DNA of 64,000 nt from Argentina anserina (taxonomy: Eukaryota; Streptophyta; Magnoliopsida; Rosales; Rosaceae): assembly GCF_933775445.1 (NCBI RefSeq), contig NC_065878.1, positions 20,286,395-20,350,394 of the forward strand, read 5' to 3'. Below are positions 45,597 to 58,364 of this stretch, piece after piece; positions within the stretch are counted from its first letter, which is position 1, and each line of letters begins with the position of its first letter. The translations under genes were made by a program, and so were the position numbers. A model generated the notes under the pieces. It was not told the DNA's origin and did no database searches. It saw nothing but the letters and a program-made list of their open reading frames with translations.

Positions 45597-48500
45597 TCAG
45601 AGTAAGTCTTCAGTTCCTGTCATCTTAGCAAACCCAGCCTCATCAATAGTCCCCTTTTTCAGCTTTTTTAGCAGGCGATAATCTCTCGTCAACTCATCAG
45701 CATCTTGGACTGTCTGCTCAGCACGTCTTTTATAAGCTGTTTTCTTCTTCATCACCTTAGCTTTAGCACTTATGTTTTTATCGTTTTTTTTAGGTTTAGG
45801 TTCTTGCTTTCTTGCCTCTTTCTTCGCTAGCAGATTCCTCCTCCTTTGCTTCTCACGAAATTTGTCCCTATATTTCAACTTTTTCTTTAGCACTGGCTCT
45901 CATTATAGAAATATGTATCTTCTTTATATTATGTACAAAGCAAGCATGAAACTAAGGGACTAAACTAAGGCCTCTACTACTGCATTACCACAGGTGATTC
46001 TAACATGTGTTAATATGAGTGCAATAGGTCCTACAAGCTATAACTATTCTCATTTACCCTAGTTTTTAGTCATGTTCAGATCAACTTCAGTTAAAACACA
46101 CATGATTTTAAAAAATATCGAAAAGGTAACACCTATTCAAGAAGGATAGGACTTCTTACTTGTATTTGATCTCCTCCAGGTTGATGTCTGTAACAGGGGC
46201 AAAACCCTCGGTGGAAAGAGTGTTGTGCTGTACCTCAGGCATTGCAGGGAGCTGTAGTAGCCCAAATCCCATGCCCAACTTCCCAGTTTCAAGTTCTTTC
46301 CACCTGCATTAACAATTGAAATCAGAAATTGGATAAATGTTTTAAATTCAGAGTGTACTACTATTTGTTCTGGGCCTGAAGTATAACACAATGTGAATAT
46401 AGTCACCTGAAGATGTAGGAGCAATGGTGTTCTTTATATGCACGGATGTGAGAAACAAAAGCCCGCATACCCGTTTCCATGATATCACGGTCTTTTTTTG
46501 CAACAGATCGTATCTGAAGCAAATTGTTAGGATGATGTCAGTGCAATTACTCAACTTAAGCAATATAGATAATTGAATCAGATACTTCAAACAGGCGAGG
46601 CTAGCACAGCACTAAGCTCCACCATTGTAAGATAACAATAGTGACAAAATAATTTATGATTATCTCGATATAATGCTTTGGTGTATTGAATTGAGAACCC
46701 AGTATCAACCCAATATTAGCATATTCACCCAAAATTGTCAATCAACATTCAATGAGCACAGTGAAGCCTTTCTAATAGGTGCAAACAAGTAATAAATCAT
46801 GGAAATTCTTTTCTCCAGTGGAAAAGAATATAAAAGATACCATAAATGACACTTACCTGAGGAACAACATCAGAGACATCATCCGGACATATCCTTTCTT
46901 GAAGAGGAACTCTTCTTATCCGCAGAAATTCCACATAAGCTTCCTCCTACAATAGTCCAAATCCAATGAGCACCTCATATATGGTAACAGCAACCAAAAG
47001 TCAAAAGAGTGAAAACATAGGTGTACAAAGTGCTATAACTAAACCTTTGGAAACAGGAAAACAATTGCACTTCCTTGTCTACCCATACGTGCTGTTCTGC
47101 CAACTCTATGTACGAAAACATTAGGATCTTGAGGTGTATCATACTGCAAACCAAAAAGTAGGTAGGTATACTATTTAGATCCGAAAAACTATGGAGGTGA
47201 TCGTCGAGGTGCAATTTGTTAACAATCTACCTGCACTATACAGTCAACACCAGGAATATCAAGTCCACGGGCTGCAACATCAGTGCACAGAAGGACGCCA
47301 CTTGAGAGAGATGTAAATGAGGCTAGAGCTTTGTCCCTTGCAACTTAGAGTGTAATAGAACAACGAATGATGAGTCTCACTAAGTCTGTTGGCCAGCTTG
47401 CTTTTACCTGTTTCATCTTCCCGTGGAGAGCAATCAGATTGAGATCCTTCAAGGGAGCAAGGCACGGAAGAGCAGCTCCCCAGTAGTCAACACAAGCACA
47501 AGTCATGAAGTACCTAGAGAAAGAGAGAGAACAAGAAAATTACTTACAGTGAATAAGTTGATCCTCCCACTAGACATTAACACATACTAATTAAAATGTC
47601 AGTTACACTATGGTCTTGTGCGCCTTATTCTTAACAAGGATATCCACCAGATACGACGGCTTCTTGTCTGCCTCGCACTCCATATACTGTAATGGGGCAA
47701 CAGCATTAAAAGCAAAGCAAATAAACAAATAAGTATATGACATAATCACAACACATTATTCTTGAAATAAATTATAGAGCATGCCTCCAGTGCAAGGGCG
47801 GAAGGTGTTTTGGACGAAGCTGATAGCTGTGACAATGCTGTATCCTTATTCAATTTCGACTCCGCGCGTACTTCACTTCAACCCTCACCGGATTCCTCAA
47901 ACCCGCCCTGGCCAGCTCCAGTGGCGGATTTAGGCTAGTCTTGCAAGGGCTTAAGCCCTGGTGGGATATTTGTAAAACATAATTAACCTACCATACTTAC
48001 TTGCATTCATTGGTTAGGCTTGATTACGTTAATTCAGGAGTGCTAGGTTCAACTCCCCCTAAAAGCATTTTATTTTGTTCTTGTTCAGTCCTTCTTAGTC
48101 TTACCGATTAGAACTTAGGCATATAATGAAATTTATCTTGTTTGTTGTTTTGTATATGGTTTTGGTTTTTAGTTTTAGATTACATTATTGTTCTTGTGGT
48201 GTTGCAGTACTTTGATAACAAAATGAAGTTTCGCTTAACTAAAAAACATTGTCACCTGCTAATAAGATTTGAATGCCGGTCATTTTTCCATTGCTTATTG
48301 GTTAAATGAAAATTTCATCAACTCAAAAAATCATACCGTAAAACCATATAGACTCAAAAATACATTATTCTTTTTTATCTAATAGACTTTTTTTGAAGCC
48401 CGGGTACCCATTTCATCTGGATCCGCCACTAGCCAGCTCCTCTACCGCCTCAGTCTGCGTAGCAGAAAAAAGACCAGTTCTTCGAAGCTTTGGCACACGA

Positions 48501-49240
48501 GATATAATGTCAGTCAGCTGCTTCTGGAACCCCATATCCAACAGCCTATCCGCCTCATCCAAAATCAAAATCTGCAAATAGTAAACATCCCATATCTTAT
48601 CAATTCAACCACAATAAAACACAATGCCAATCAATTCAACCACATTTACGCATAGTTTCGGCTACAAATGCACACCTCAGAGCTCCGTAAATCCAAGCTA
48701 TCCATGCGTTCCATAATGTCGTAGAGTCTACCTGGTGTGCCAATCAGCAAATTGGCCCCTTCCTCCTGAATCAGCTTCATGTCAGCTTTCACTTGCCATC
48801 CACCAACCAACAGCACACACTTGAAATTCGGCAATGTCGAAATGAACGGCTTCGCCACGTTGTAGATTTGCGACGACAACTCTCTCGCCGGCGATATGAT
48901 CATCCCCATCACCTGTAGAAAACAACCTGTCAAATCTTCTCTGCAATTTCAACAGTGTAGGTTTTAGAAAAAGATTAACCTGGTGAGGTTTGGGATTGGT
49001 GGAAGCGCGGCGGAGGGTCTCGACGAGAGGGACGACGAAGGCTAGGGTTTTGCCGGAGCCGGTGGCGGCGTCGACGGCGACGTCTTTGAAGCTGCATAGC
49101 AGGGGGATTGTGGCGGCTTGTACCGGAGTGCAGAAGTCGAAGCCGCCGGCGGTTAGGGCTCGGAGGACTGGCTCGGAGAGTGGCGGCTTGAGGTCGGAGA
49201 AGCGCGTGTTGCTTAACGCGCTGTTGGGGTAGGAGGTGAA
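45597..49240 (-). pseudogene. RH18: DEAD-box RNA helicase RH18 (Spb4/DDX55 type), probably inactive
   Basis: Eleven exon blocks: 49240-48980, 48912-48676, 48571 to 47785 (split by a hAT element), 47686-47607, 47513-47408, 47344-47231, 47143-47045, 46946-46857, 46513-46407, 46303-46160, 45867-45597. All helicase motifs are readable: [10 protein letters not shown] (Q), AATGSGKT (I), [39 protein letters not shown] (VI), then a Lys-rich tail ending KKGTIDEAGF. Faults: no in-frame ATG before [13 protein letters not shown]; a 513-bp hAT insert; about five extra bases after RNPVRVEV; GC at the 47785 donor; AA instead of AG at the acceptor before 47344. Relatives act in 60S ribosome biogenesis. The otherwise well-kept frame says inactivation is recent. 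Confidence 0.87.
47911..48439. mobile_element. Non-autonomous hAT element inserted in the RH18 exon
   Basis: The element 47919-48431 (513 bp) has ends CAGTGGCGGATTTAGG and, in reverse, TAGTGGCGGATCC. It is flanked by the 8-bp TSD GCCAGCTC at 47911-47918 and 48432-48439. An 8-bp TSD and short inverted ends define a hAT insertion. Removing it restores the reading EAVEELARAGLRNPVRVEV. There is no transposase ORF. Confidence 0.93.
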
Positions 49241-49243
49241 TTA

Positions 49244-49693
49244 TTGAAGCAAGAGTGGTTTATAGTGAAAGTGTATTTCAAAATTTTTCTGTCATGATGA
49301 TTTGGGAATGCCTAGTGATTGTATGCATGATTCATATAGTTTATAGTCTCAGTTATTTCTGTATCTGACAGGCTACAACGCTAAAGCATCCTTCTGGCTG
49401 TGCCAAGATTGTACATGTTAATGGCAAGGGATGGGGCTGGTTTGCCACCTTCCTAATCATGTAAGAGTCGCTTAATTTCTGGCAAGTTGCTGCCTTTTAT
49501 ATATATATTTTGTGTTTAACTCTTAGAGTTCTTTTTGACCATCTACTTGACTTATTATTGGTTAATTTCAGAGTCTTGTGCCTTTTTGGAGTGTACAATA
49601 GGCTGGTGCGGTTTATCGATATTTCAGTCTTGGCGTTCGTGGAATAGATGTATGTCATTCTGTATGTTTGAAATTGTTCCATGCATATCTCCA
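49244..49693. other. Intergenic region upstream of RH18
   Basis: No gene recognised. A fragment near 49375-49460 (ACGCTAAAGCATCC... CATGT) has no clear frame. Confidence 0.35.
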
Positions 49694-50793
49694 TTAATTT
49701 TCGGCATAAATGCCGATTTGCATCTCAAATTTGGCTGAAATTGTCAATTTACACCCCGAACTTGCATTTGAGTCAATTTACCTCCTAAACTTGGTAAAAA
49801 TTGCCGATTTACACCCTGAACTTGTATTTGAGTCAATTTACCTCCTAAACTTGGTAAAAATTGCCGATTTGCACCCCATCTGTTAAATTTAACTGTTTCT
49901 ATCCAATTTTGCGTCACATGTTATACACATGAGGGGTAATGTTGTCATTTTCTATTTATATTTTTCTTAAAAACAAATAAAAATATTCTTTAAAATGAGA
50001 ATTATTTTGTTAATCAAATTATTTATTTACATCTTTTTTCTACATACTTCACCCTAGTTTGAATTATATATTCAATATACCCACCTATTCAAATATAGTG
50101 TGTTGTGTATAAATATTTTTTTATATGTACACATTATTGGAGGATGAACAAAACGAGAATAATAACGACATAATAGAACAGAACGTAACCGTTTATTGAT
50201 TGATAATGAGGTCAATATATAGGCATTACATAACCACAATCAGTAGGATTCGGAGTCTTAATCTATTACAGAGATGCGAATCTATCTCTAACAGGAAACC
50301 TAATAAGGCTAACACACACAATGGTAGAATAATAATTCTCTCAGAACACACATTTATTTTTAATTTTCAATGTATTTATTTATTTATATTTTTTCTAATA
50401 TCTTTTAATATATCATATCACATAAAATAATAAATATATAAATCAATAACATGTTTCGAAAAAACAAACATTGTAGCAAGTGTTCATCTTAAGTAATTTT
50501 ATTAATTTATTTCATTATTCAATATGAATAAATATATAATGACAATACTACCCCTTAAATGCATGACATGTGACTTAAAATTGGATTGAAAACATTAAAT
50601 TTGACGGATATGGTGCAAATCGGCAATTTTTACTAAGTTTAGGAGGTAAATTGACTCAAATGCAAGTTCATGGTGTAAATCGGCAATTTTTACCAAGTTT
50701 AGGAGGTAAATTGACTCAAATGCAAGTTCGGGGTGCAAATTGACAATTTCAGCCAAATTTAGGGTGCAAATCGACATTTATGCCTTAATTTTC
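49694..50793. mobile_element. Second foldback Mutator-like element with 9-bp TSD
   Basis: The element 49703-50784 (1,082 bp) has ends GGCATAAATGCCGATTTGCA and its reverse, and is flanked by TTAATTTTC at 49694-49702 and 50785-50793. Each arm (about 200 bp) contains the tandem block AATTTACCTCCTAAACTTGG / AAAATTGCCGATTT twice. The middle (about 50140-50345) carries unrelated sequence around AGGCATTACATAACC and ATTCGGAGTCTTAATC that resembles an LTR fragment and may be a nested insert. Antisense ORF 50595-50777 arises from the arm repeats and is not a gene. Confidence 0.88.
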
Positions 50794-51631
50794 TGTTAAT
50801 TGTCATAAGATGGAGTTGAATTTTCTTAAACCAATGCAAGGAAGAGCTGATTAGGCATATGATTATGTCAACAAGTCAGGTAAAATGGTGATCATGGATT
50901 AGGAATAGATAACCTGATGGTGTATCAACCAATGAAGTCATGACAAGAAATGTTGATGGAAAAGATAACATGATGGTGTATCAACCAGTCAAATCATATC
51001 ATCAGTAGTGGCAGTGTATCATTTGGTTTTGAGCCACCACATGCATGTCTTACCATCATAAATTGTTATATTATGCCAACTTCAAACTGTAAATCTTTCA
51101 TCTGACTTTTTGAAATAAACGGAACATATATTATCTAGTAAATTATGATTTTCTGTTTATCATCTATTGTTCTGATCCCAAAACTGATTATGATATGTAC
51201 ATCACATTGCAATAGAGAAAATGATACTGATTACTGTTAGTCTGGAAAAGCATTCATCAATTTTGTTGGTGTAAATCCCTATAATTACTCTAATGTGTTG
51301 TTCTTTTGTTGGTGTAAATCCCTATAATTACTCTACTCTAATGTGTTGTTCTTTTGTTGGTGTAAATCCCTATAATTACTCTAATGTGTTGTTCTTTGTT
51401 TCATATTATACCAAACTTGGACTTTTGGACTGGTTTACCTCAGGAAGCACAGGTATTCATTGTGTAGATTGTTTTCTCTTGCTCTTCGTTCATTGCTTCA
51501 TTGCTTTCTCACAGATAATCTCCTCTGCAATTAGTGTGCCTTCTTTTTTATTCAAGCTTTCAACGACTGACCTCTTCTTTCCATTTGACTCCAGAGTGTG
51601 TCTGCTTCTTTATTGCACAAATTTAGGGGAT
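50794..51631. other. Intergenic region with a small tandem repeat
   Basis: AT-rich; no gene recognised. A duplicated TGATGGTGTATCAACCA block occurs near 50913 and 50970. Confidence 0.4.
51261..51395. repeat. 43-48 bp tandem repeat, three copies
   Basis: The unit containing GTTGGTGTAAATCCCTATAA starts at 51265, 51308 and 51356. The second copy carries an extra 5-bp TACTC. The ORF across it only reads the repeat. Confidence 0.9.
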
Positions 51632-54604
51632 CTTCTTGTAACAACCCTAAATTTTTCAATACATTATTTGATTTAATTTGAATTCTATAAAGTTATGAAT
51701 TTCAGTTTAAATGAATATAAATGTTTGCAACTTTACGGAACGGAAACGGAAACGTTCTCGGAACGTTTAATAAGAAAAACGTTACGTTTCCGAACGAAAT
51801 TATCGAATTTTATTCCGTCGCTCGGTTGCGAAAACTTTCTTCACGAAAGTTGTAGAGCTCGTCGATACGAGTTCGTGAGTATGTGACGCGTTCGAAACGG
51901 ACATCGTACGTAAAAGTTATTAACGTCGGAAGTTAGTTTCCGATTTGGAAACTGGTATAAATAGAGCATTTATGAGATTAGGGTTTCCATAATTGAAAAC
52001 CCTCTCTCTCCCTTTCGGCCCGCCTCCCTCTTTCCCTCTCGACTCTCTCTCCCCCCGAAACCTTCCCTCTCTCTCTCTCAAGTCACTCTCCCTCCCCGAT
52101 CTCCGTACTCAGCCCTTCGTGGCTAGCACCGCCGCTCCCTACGGCCAAGCGAGTTCCCCTGCAAGCTGCCTCGAGCTTGCGGCGCTCTGCCTCATCGCCG
52201 AGAGCTTCGCTCGTCCCCCGAGTCTCCCTCTGCCTCGCGCCTCACTCTCTGCCTCCAAGCTGCATTGACCTCCACCACCGTCCCTTAGGGCATCGCGAGA
52301 CCCTCAGCTGCCACCCGCAAGCACCCCGTGCATCGTTTCGCCGCCAAGGAGCCGGATCGTCGATTGAAGATCCTGCGAGAAGCTCGTCGACTACTCTATC
52401 ATTTTCAACGCATTTTGAGCCCCAATCTAGGTAAGAATACATTCAATTTGATGTTGTGATGTGTGTGAATGGATTTGAGATTGATTGATGGCGATCTGAG
52501 GAAGAATTGGGGGAGGTGAGGAGAGTGAGGTTACCGCCGCTTTGGGCGGCGCGTGTGAGGGCGTGGGAGGGTCTAGGGGCGGCGTGAGGCCGTGGGGAGG
52601 AAGAGGAGGAAGAAAAGGAGAGAAACGGGGTGGCGGTGGCGTGATACGCGCCGTTGGTGGCGTCGGCACGTGAGCCCCACGCGCAGCCTACCGGCGGGTG
52701 GCGCGTGTACCCCACGCGCCGCCACGTGCAGCGACGTGAATAGTGATTCCGAGAAGGGTATTTAGGTAATTTACTTACGTACGGTAAATGTAATTAAATT
52801 TTACGTACGGTAAATGTAATTTAATTTTATGTACGGTAAATGTAATTAAATTTTACGTACGGTAAATGTAAATATAAATTACTTTCAGTAATTGTAAAAA
52901 GTAATTTGTAAAAGGTAATTTAGTAAATTTTATTTACTGAGTTTGTATTTACATTTAAATAGTATGTATACGTACATGAATACGTAAACATTATGTATAC
53001 GTACAGAAACAGTATGTATACGTACAGAAATACGTAAACATTATGTATACGTACATAAACAGTATGTATACGTACAGAAATACGTAAATAGTATGTATAC
53101 ATACAGAAATATGTATTAATTTGTGTATTTGTATAGTAACAGTGAATAGTAACAGTGAACAGTAATTTCGTAAAACCGGAAATTGCTGAACAGTAACCGA
53201 TTATTTACTGTTACGGCATTTAAAGGTTTACGAAACGTTTCTAAATTCTTTTCTTATCGTTTCAAGGTGATCGATAAATCAAGGGAAGGATTATCTTCGG
53301 GAATTGTGGAATTACGCCGAGTCAATAAGGTGAGTAAAATCTCACATATTTACGAATCTACCCTCGCGGTAATTCAAGATTTTGCAAGAGTATTTAATAA
53401 TGAATTACAACATGTATACAATTTAGTGGATTACATATATACTGTATAATGGTAATAAGTACATATATATATAGTTCATTATATTATATACCGTTATTAA
53501 TTCATTAGAAATGGTCATTTCGATGACGGAAGTTTGTGTATTGAGCACGTGTGGTGAAATATGACATGTATAAGATATAGTGGACTATATATGTATTGTA
53601 TAAATGGTAAATAAGTACGAATATATATAGTTTGCTATATAATATACTGTTATGATTTTATTGTGATTATATTGAGCATGTGATTTGAATGTACAATATG
53701 ATGTGAGATTATTGTACGTGATTTTTAACATTGAGATTGTTAAAATGTGAATTGTCTTCGGACCTGATTTTGGTACAATATGATGTGAGATTATTGTACG
53801 TGTTTGGCAAGTCGAAACCTAGCCTTTGGCCGGGCGAAAGTTACGATACAGTTAGAGCTCTAGTCTGTCTGCCTTAGTACTGCATGTGAGGCAACGGGTG
53901 GTTGTCTGCTCATGGGTACTCAGATTGTTTTGAATGTTGGGTAGCGGGTGGCTATCCAATATCGATGGTGTATTACGAGAGGGGTAACAGATGTGTACCA
54001 GCGTTCTTGGTACCCGTAATATAAATGCATTTGGGTAACCAGAAGGGTTACTTAATTTTCTCATGAGCGTTTCATTTCATATTCCTTTGGGACAACCAGA
54101 TGGGCTGTCCATTGACTCATGAGGGCATTTATATTTGTTGATTTGTGATTTTTCGTATATATTGATATGCGAATTATATTTTGATTTTACTCATACGAGC
54201 TATAAGCTTACCGGGTTTGTGTTACAATCCCGGTGCACCAATCCAATGGTGTAGGGGATAATTCCGCAGGTGTTGATTAGTGGAGTTTGAGAGACGACTC
54301 CGGAGACTCGAAGTTGTTTGTATCCAGCTTGTGGTGAGGTTTCTTGCGTGGAATTTTGTGGGAAAATTGGTGTGGTTTGATTTGTGACTTTTGTGAGAGT
54401 TGTGAGGATTATTACATTTCCATTTTATGTAATGTTGAATTATAATTTTGGGTTGTAATAATTGGTTTTCTGAGTTGTATTGAAAACTCAGTAATGATCC
54501 GCTGTGCATTTTAAATGATTTCGATTTCATTGAAATTGTTTTGTGTTTAACGACTTTAAAATTTTGAGTTTTTAAGCTCGAAATTTTGGGGTCGTTACAC
54601 TTCT
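51632..54604 (+). mobile_element. 2.96-kb solo LTR (probably Gypsy-type) with 5-bp TSD
   Basis: The element 51637-54599 starts TGTAACAACCC and ends GGGTCGTTACA (inverted TGTAACRACCC ends). It is flanked by CTTCT at 51632-51636 and 54600-54604. There is no internal coding domain. Near 51957 a TATAAATAG box precedes an ORF-like GC-rich leader (51993-52440), so transcription is forward. Paired blocks (GGGTAACCAGAAGGGTTAC / GGACAACCAGATGGGCTGTC near 54032-54115) and AT-rich repeats fill the rest. Very long LTRs with TGTAACGACCC ends are typical of some plant Gypsy lineages. ORFs inside (for example 52427-52715) are not genes. Confidence 0.85.
52776..53108. repeat. Two tandem-repeat blocks inside the solo LTR
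   Basis: Four copies of a 26-27 bp unit containing ACGTACGGTAAATGTAATT occupy 52776-52873. From 52965 to 53108 a unit containing AGTATGTATACGTACAGAAA and ACGTAAACATT recurs five to six times. Both are rich in the palindromes TACGTA and GTAC. Confidence 0.85.
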
Positions 54605-56351
54605 CAAGGTCATCGAACCTCTTATTCTTTCCTGTAAACTTCTGAGCAAGCAGAAATTTTTTTGTTCTAGGGTTAATCTAGAGAAGTTCATTTTGTACCG
54701 CCAACAGCGAACACGAGAAAATTGTTCTGGACACAACAGCCTAATCAAAGCTACCACACCCTAATGTAGAAGGTGCTCTTGCCATCTCACTCAAATGTTC
54801 CACTTTATTTTTATTTTTTTCCAAAGGAAACCTCAGCAATGGGGTGGGATAGGTCCTCGTTTGGATGTATTGTTTGCATGCATATTTTGATATCATAGAT
54901 GAATTCGAGTAATGAAAACTTTAAGATTTTGAGAATCTTGCCTATCTTAGCCGGTTACATGTTTTGCATTGCATGACTAGAAATTGAGCGTAGAGTGAGC
55001 TATTAACTGTCTTATAAATTGGTGTTCCGTAATGTGCTTATCACTGTTTTTGAATTTATGGTATCTGATTCCAGTATTTAAAAAGATGAGGATACTGGGC
55101 AGCTCTATCTTTATGGTGGAGATTTTAGATTTTTGTTTTCACCAAATTTTGTTTGGAGTTTGGAATAACATTCCAAAACCATAATCTGGATACCTTGATA
55201 TGTATCTTTCATCCAATAATGCAGCCGGGCATTGTCACAGCTGAGCAGTTAGGTTAGGGTGGTGATGTAGAGGGGGAGAGTGTTTGATCCTAGTAGGAAA
55301 ACATGCATATGCATGTAGATGAATGCTTCAGGCCTATCTCCTGGATTGGCTGGAACAGTTCTGGTTTGATTGATATAGAAAAATCTAGCATTAGAACCAT
55401 TTAGATTATAAAAGCATAACTGGCTGGTTCCTATATACAGGTTATATTTCTATTCGTCCTTCTATTTTTACAAAATGAAACAGTAATGAAATTGAACTAT
55501 TCAAGGCTTACCTGATCTGCAAGTCATTTCTTACTGATTGGGAAGCTGCTGGCGGACCACATTCTGGTGGTTCACTGCAAAGCAACAGCAAGTGCAGTAC
55601 TTCCGGTTCTACCCAAGATGTCAGAAAATTGTGAAGTTATGAATGATGGTTTCTTTGTCCGAACTGTGAGATGAATGAAGGTACATGCATCCTCATCTTG
55701 TCTGCCTCCTGGTGATTCTCTGAATTTGCAATACTCTGCACTCTCTGGCTCTTCAGTCTCAGGTATGATATTAACAATGTCAACTACTATTATGTGTCTT
55801 ATGAAGGTTACATGAAGTTTTCTTTTCTTTGTTTGAAATAAACTTTTCTGTTTCTCATCTTTTGCTTTGGAGGGGTTGTAACAGTGGAGAACTATGGTAT
55901 TTTTTCTTTGGCCAGTAGGGAAGAATTATAATATCTAAGAATAATTATTGTGAGCTTTTCTGGCATGAAAATGGTCCAACTTAATAATTTTGTGTCAAGC
56001 CATGCATTTGTTTTTTCCCCTAGCAGTAACAATATGAAATTCCTTTTGCTATGATCTTTATATCTGTGGGGATATGTGAGTTACTGTGGATAATTAATCG
56101 GGAGGTTAAAATTTGGAGCCATAGAACATCCAGACATGCGAGTAACACAATCTCTACCAACACTTCAGCTCTAGATTTGACAGTTTACCTGTCAGAAACT
56201 TAAAATTTACAAATTCACTGATTCTACCATTAGTTTCTGGGATAGCATGTACAGTAATAAGGTATTCATTCTACTGTGAACCTACTTTGAGCTCAGGGTC
56301 CATTGTGGTCTCACCCTATCCAAACAGCACCTAAATGAGAGTTCTTGAATG
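54605..56351. other. Intergenic region, no gene seen
   Basis: AT-rich sequence between the solo LTR and a hAT element. A segment near 55550-55780 is less AT-rich but offers no usable reading frame. Confidence 0.4.
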
Positions 56352-56821
56352 AGTAGAGACAAGGGCGGAGCCACTAAGGAGCCTACTGGTTCATGTGCAC
56401 CAGTAGATCTATATAATTATTTAAGTCTGATTGTGTTAATTCTAGCAAACTTGGCATAGTGGTGTCATGTGAATTTGTTACAATCTCTTGGTCCAACACT
56501 TGGTTCGATCTTCTACATAGCTTTGTTCGATAGTTTTTTCTTTGTATTCTAAAGATTATGCACTGTTTCTTTTGTTCACAAGAGCATTAACTTTCAACTC
56601 CCAGATTATTTCCTTCCAAAATAGTTAAGATTAAGAGATAAAAAAAAAGTAATCCTCATACACCAATTATATCAAATCTTTTCTTTAAAATATATGTCAT
56701 ACTTAAATTACCTCCAACAAGAATTATCATCGTAATAGGATTTACATATGCATCTATAATTTTGAATCAATTTTTTGTGCACCAGTGAATTTAGATTTTT
56801 GGCTACGCCACTGAGTAGAGA
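56352..56821. mobile_element. Non-autonomous hAT element with 8-bp TSD
   Basis: The element 56360-56813 (454 bp) has ends CAAGGGCGGAGCCA and, in reverse, CAGTGGCGTAGCCA. It is flanked by AGTAGAGA at 56352-56359 and 56814-56821. No ORF of note. Its ends are related to, but distinct from, those of the RH18 insert. Confidence 0.88.
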
Positions 56822-58364
56822 AAGTTTGCGATCCCCTAACTTATTTGGGAAATTTCCCAACCTTCATAAGTTCCATATTTGTGAGTACTTAGTTGTACAA
56901 TAATGGATTAGGTTGAAGAATTTGGTTGATGGGTCACTATTGCTTGTTCTGATTGTCATTCTGTATAATTGCTTGGGTAATAATCAGTCAATGCCAACTG
57001 ATATGAGGCTGAGATGTTACCCAATTTTCAACGACCTTTACCTAAACTGAATCTTATGACTATGTACTATATTTAATCTTTACTTCATCTCTCGCTTCTT
57101 TCCCCTCTCCATTTTGTTGGTGTCATGATAAGCACAGACTCAGAATGATTTGCAATGCTTTCACTTACCTTAGAAACCAATCAACACTTGTAGCCATTTA
57201 TTTCCCCTTTCTCATCTATCATTAATTATGACTTCACGTTTCATGACCCATTTCTCTTTGTAAAACATTTGTTTCTTTTTGTACCAAACATGGTAGCTGG
57301 GATAGATGATGTCCCCAAACATCAGAGAGCCTAGATTGATGCAACTTGGTAATGTTTTTTTCTTTATTGTCTGTTTTTACTTCTTTGAAAGAAAATTTAA
57401 CCAACAATCTGCCATCAGTCTTCTTCATATGTTTGATCTTTAAATTTAATTGTGACCATTTGAAAAAGGGATATTAATTTATTTATTTTTAAAATCTTAG
57501 TCATAACTTGAGAAACTTACAACAGTAAGCGTATAGTGGCCTCATAAAACCCCGCTAAAGTATGTCAGATGAGTACCACATTTCATTATTATCTTAGACC
57601 GGATTACTTTGCTCATCTATTATGATTCGACTAAGCCGATCCCGGTTTAATCATCCACCGAAACGTAGGACGAGGGAAAGACATTAGGGATTTTGCGACA
57701 CACTATATGCCGCTGTATTGTTTCTCTAGAAACGTAACCCCAATTAATTGTCTGAATATGCCTAACAAAAAACACCTCACTAATTCACCGTCTGGGCTCA
57801 ATCGTCGTTTTTTTTGGAATCAAATTAGATATTCGAGGGTACTTTAAAAAGTGAAAACGAAACAATGACATCATTATTTGTTTTTCAGTAAAGTGTAAAT
57901 GTTACATGTGTACTCTTATTTAAGATGGAACTATTTACGGCGTAATTATTGTGTCATTTATGTTAGAAATGATATATTCCAAACCATCTGATTAATCTCA
58001 CCAATCTTAATGTGTCGAGGCCAGATGATTATGAGATATTTTGTTATTCAAAAATTCAAATACAACAGAATACAATTACTTGAAATACAAGGAAGAAAAT
58101 CCAAGCTACATTCTTGAAGAGGGTTTATCGTTTTCGTCTTCCTAAAAAAGCCCAGCTTAAATTAACTGTCACCAACATTAGTTTAATCATTATTCTTTAT
58201 TAATCTCCCTGAAGTTTTCCATATATTAATCTCCAATCTCCTTCCCCAATTAGTTCATCCATTCTTTCCAAACTTTCTAGACACCATGGAGCTCAAAGAG
58301 CTTCATAAACCCCGAACACATTAAACTCATCACAATTCAATACCAAAATTTACATCCAGAAAAT
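56822..58364. other. Intergenic region and TBL33 promoter side
   Basis: AT-rich. No coding similarity. ORF 57234-57428 is a chance frame. The 5' UTR of the TBL gene probably begins in the pyrimidine-rich stretch around 58240-58300. Confidence 0.4.

Noticed and set aside
48990..49232. Plus-strand ORF opposite RH18 exon 1
   Set aside because: It is antisense to conserved helicase motifs Q and I.
51293..51676. 127-residue ORF with repeated MCCSFVGVNPYNYS
   Set aside because: It simply translates a 43-48 bp tandem repeat and runs into an LTR.
52427..52715. Pro-rich antisense ORFs
   Set aside because: They lie in the GC-rich leader of a solo LTR and have no homology I recognise.
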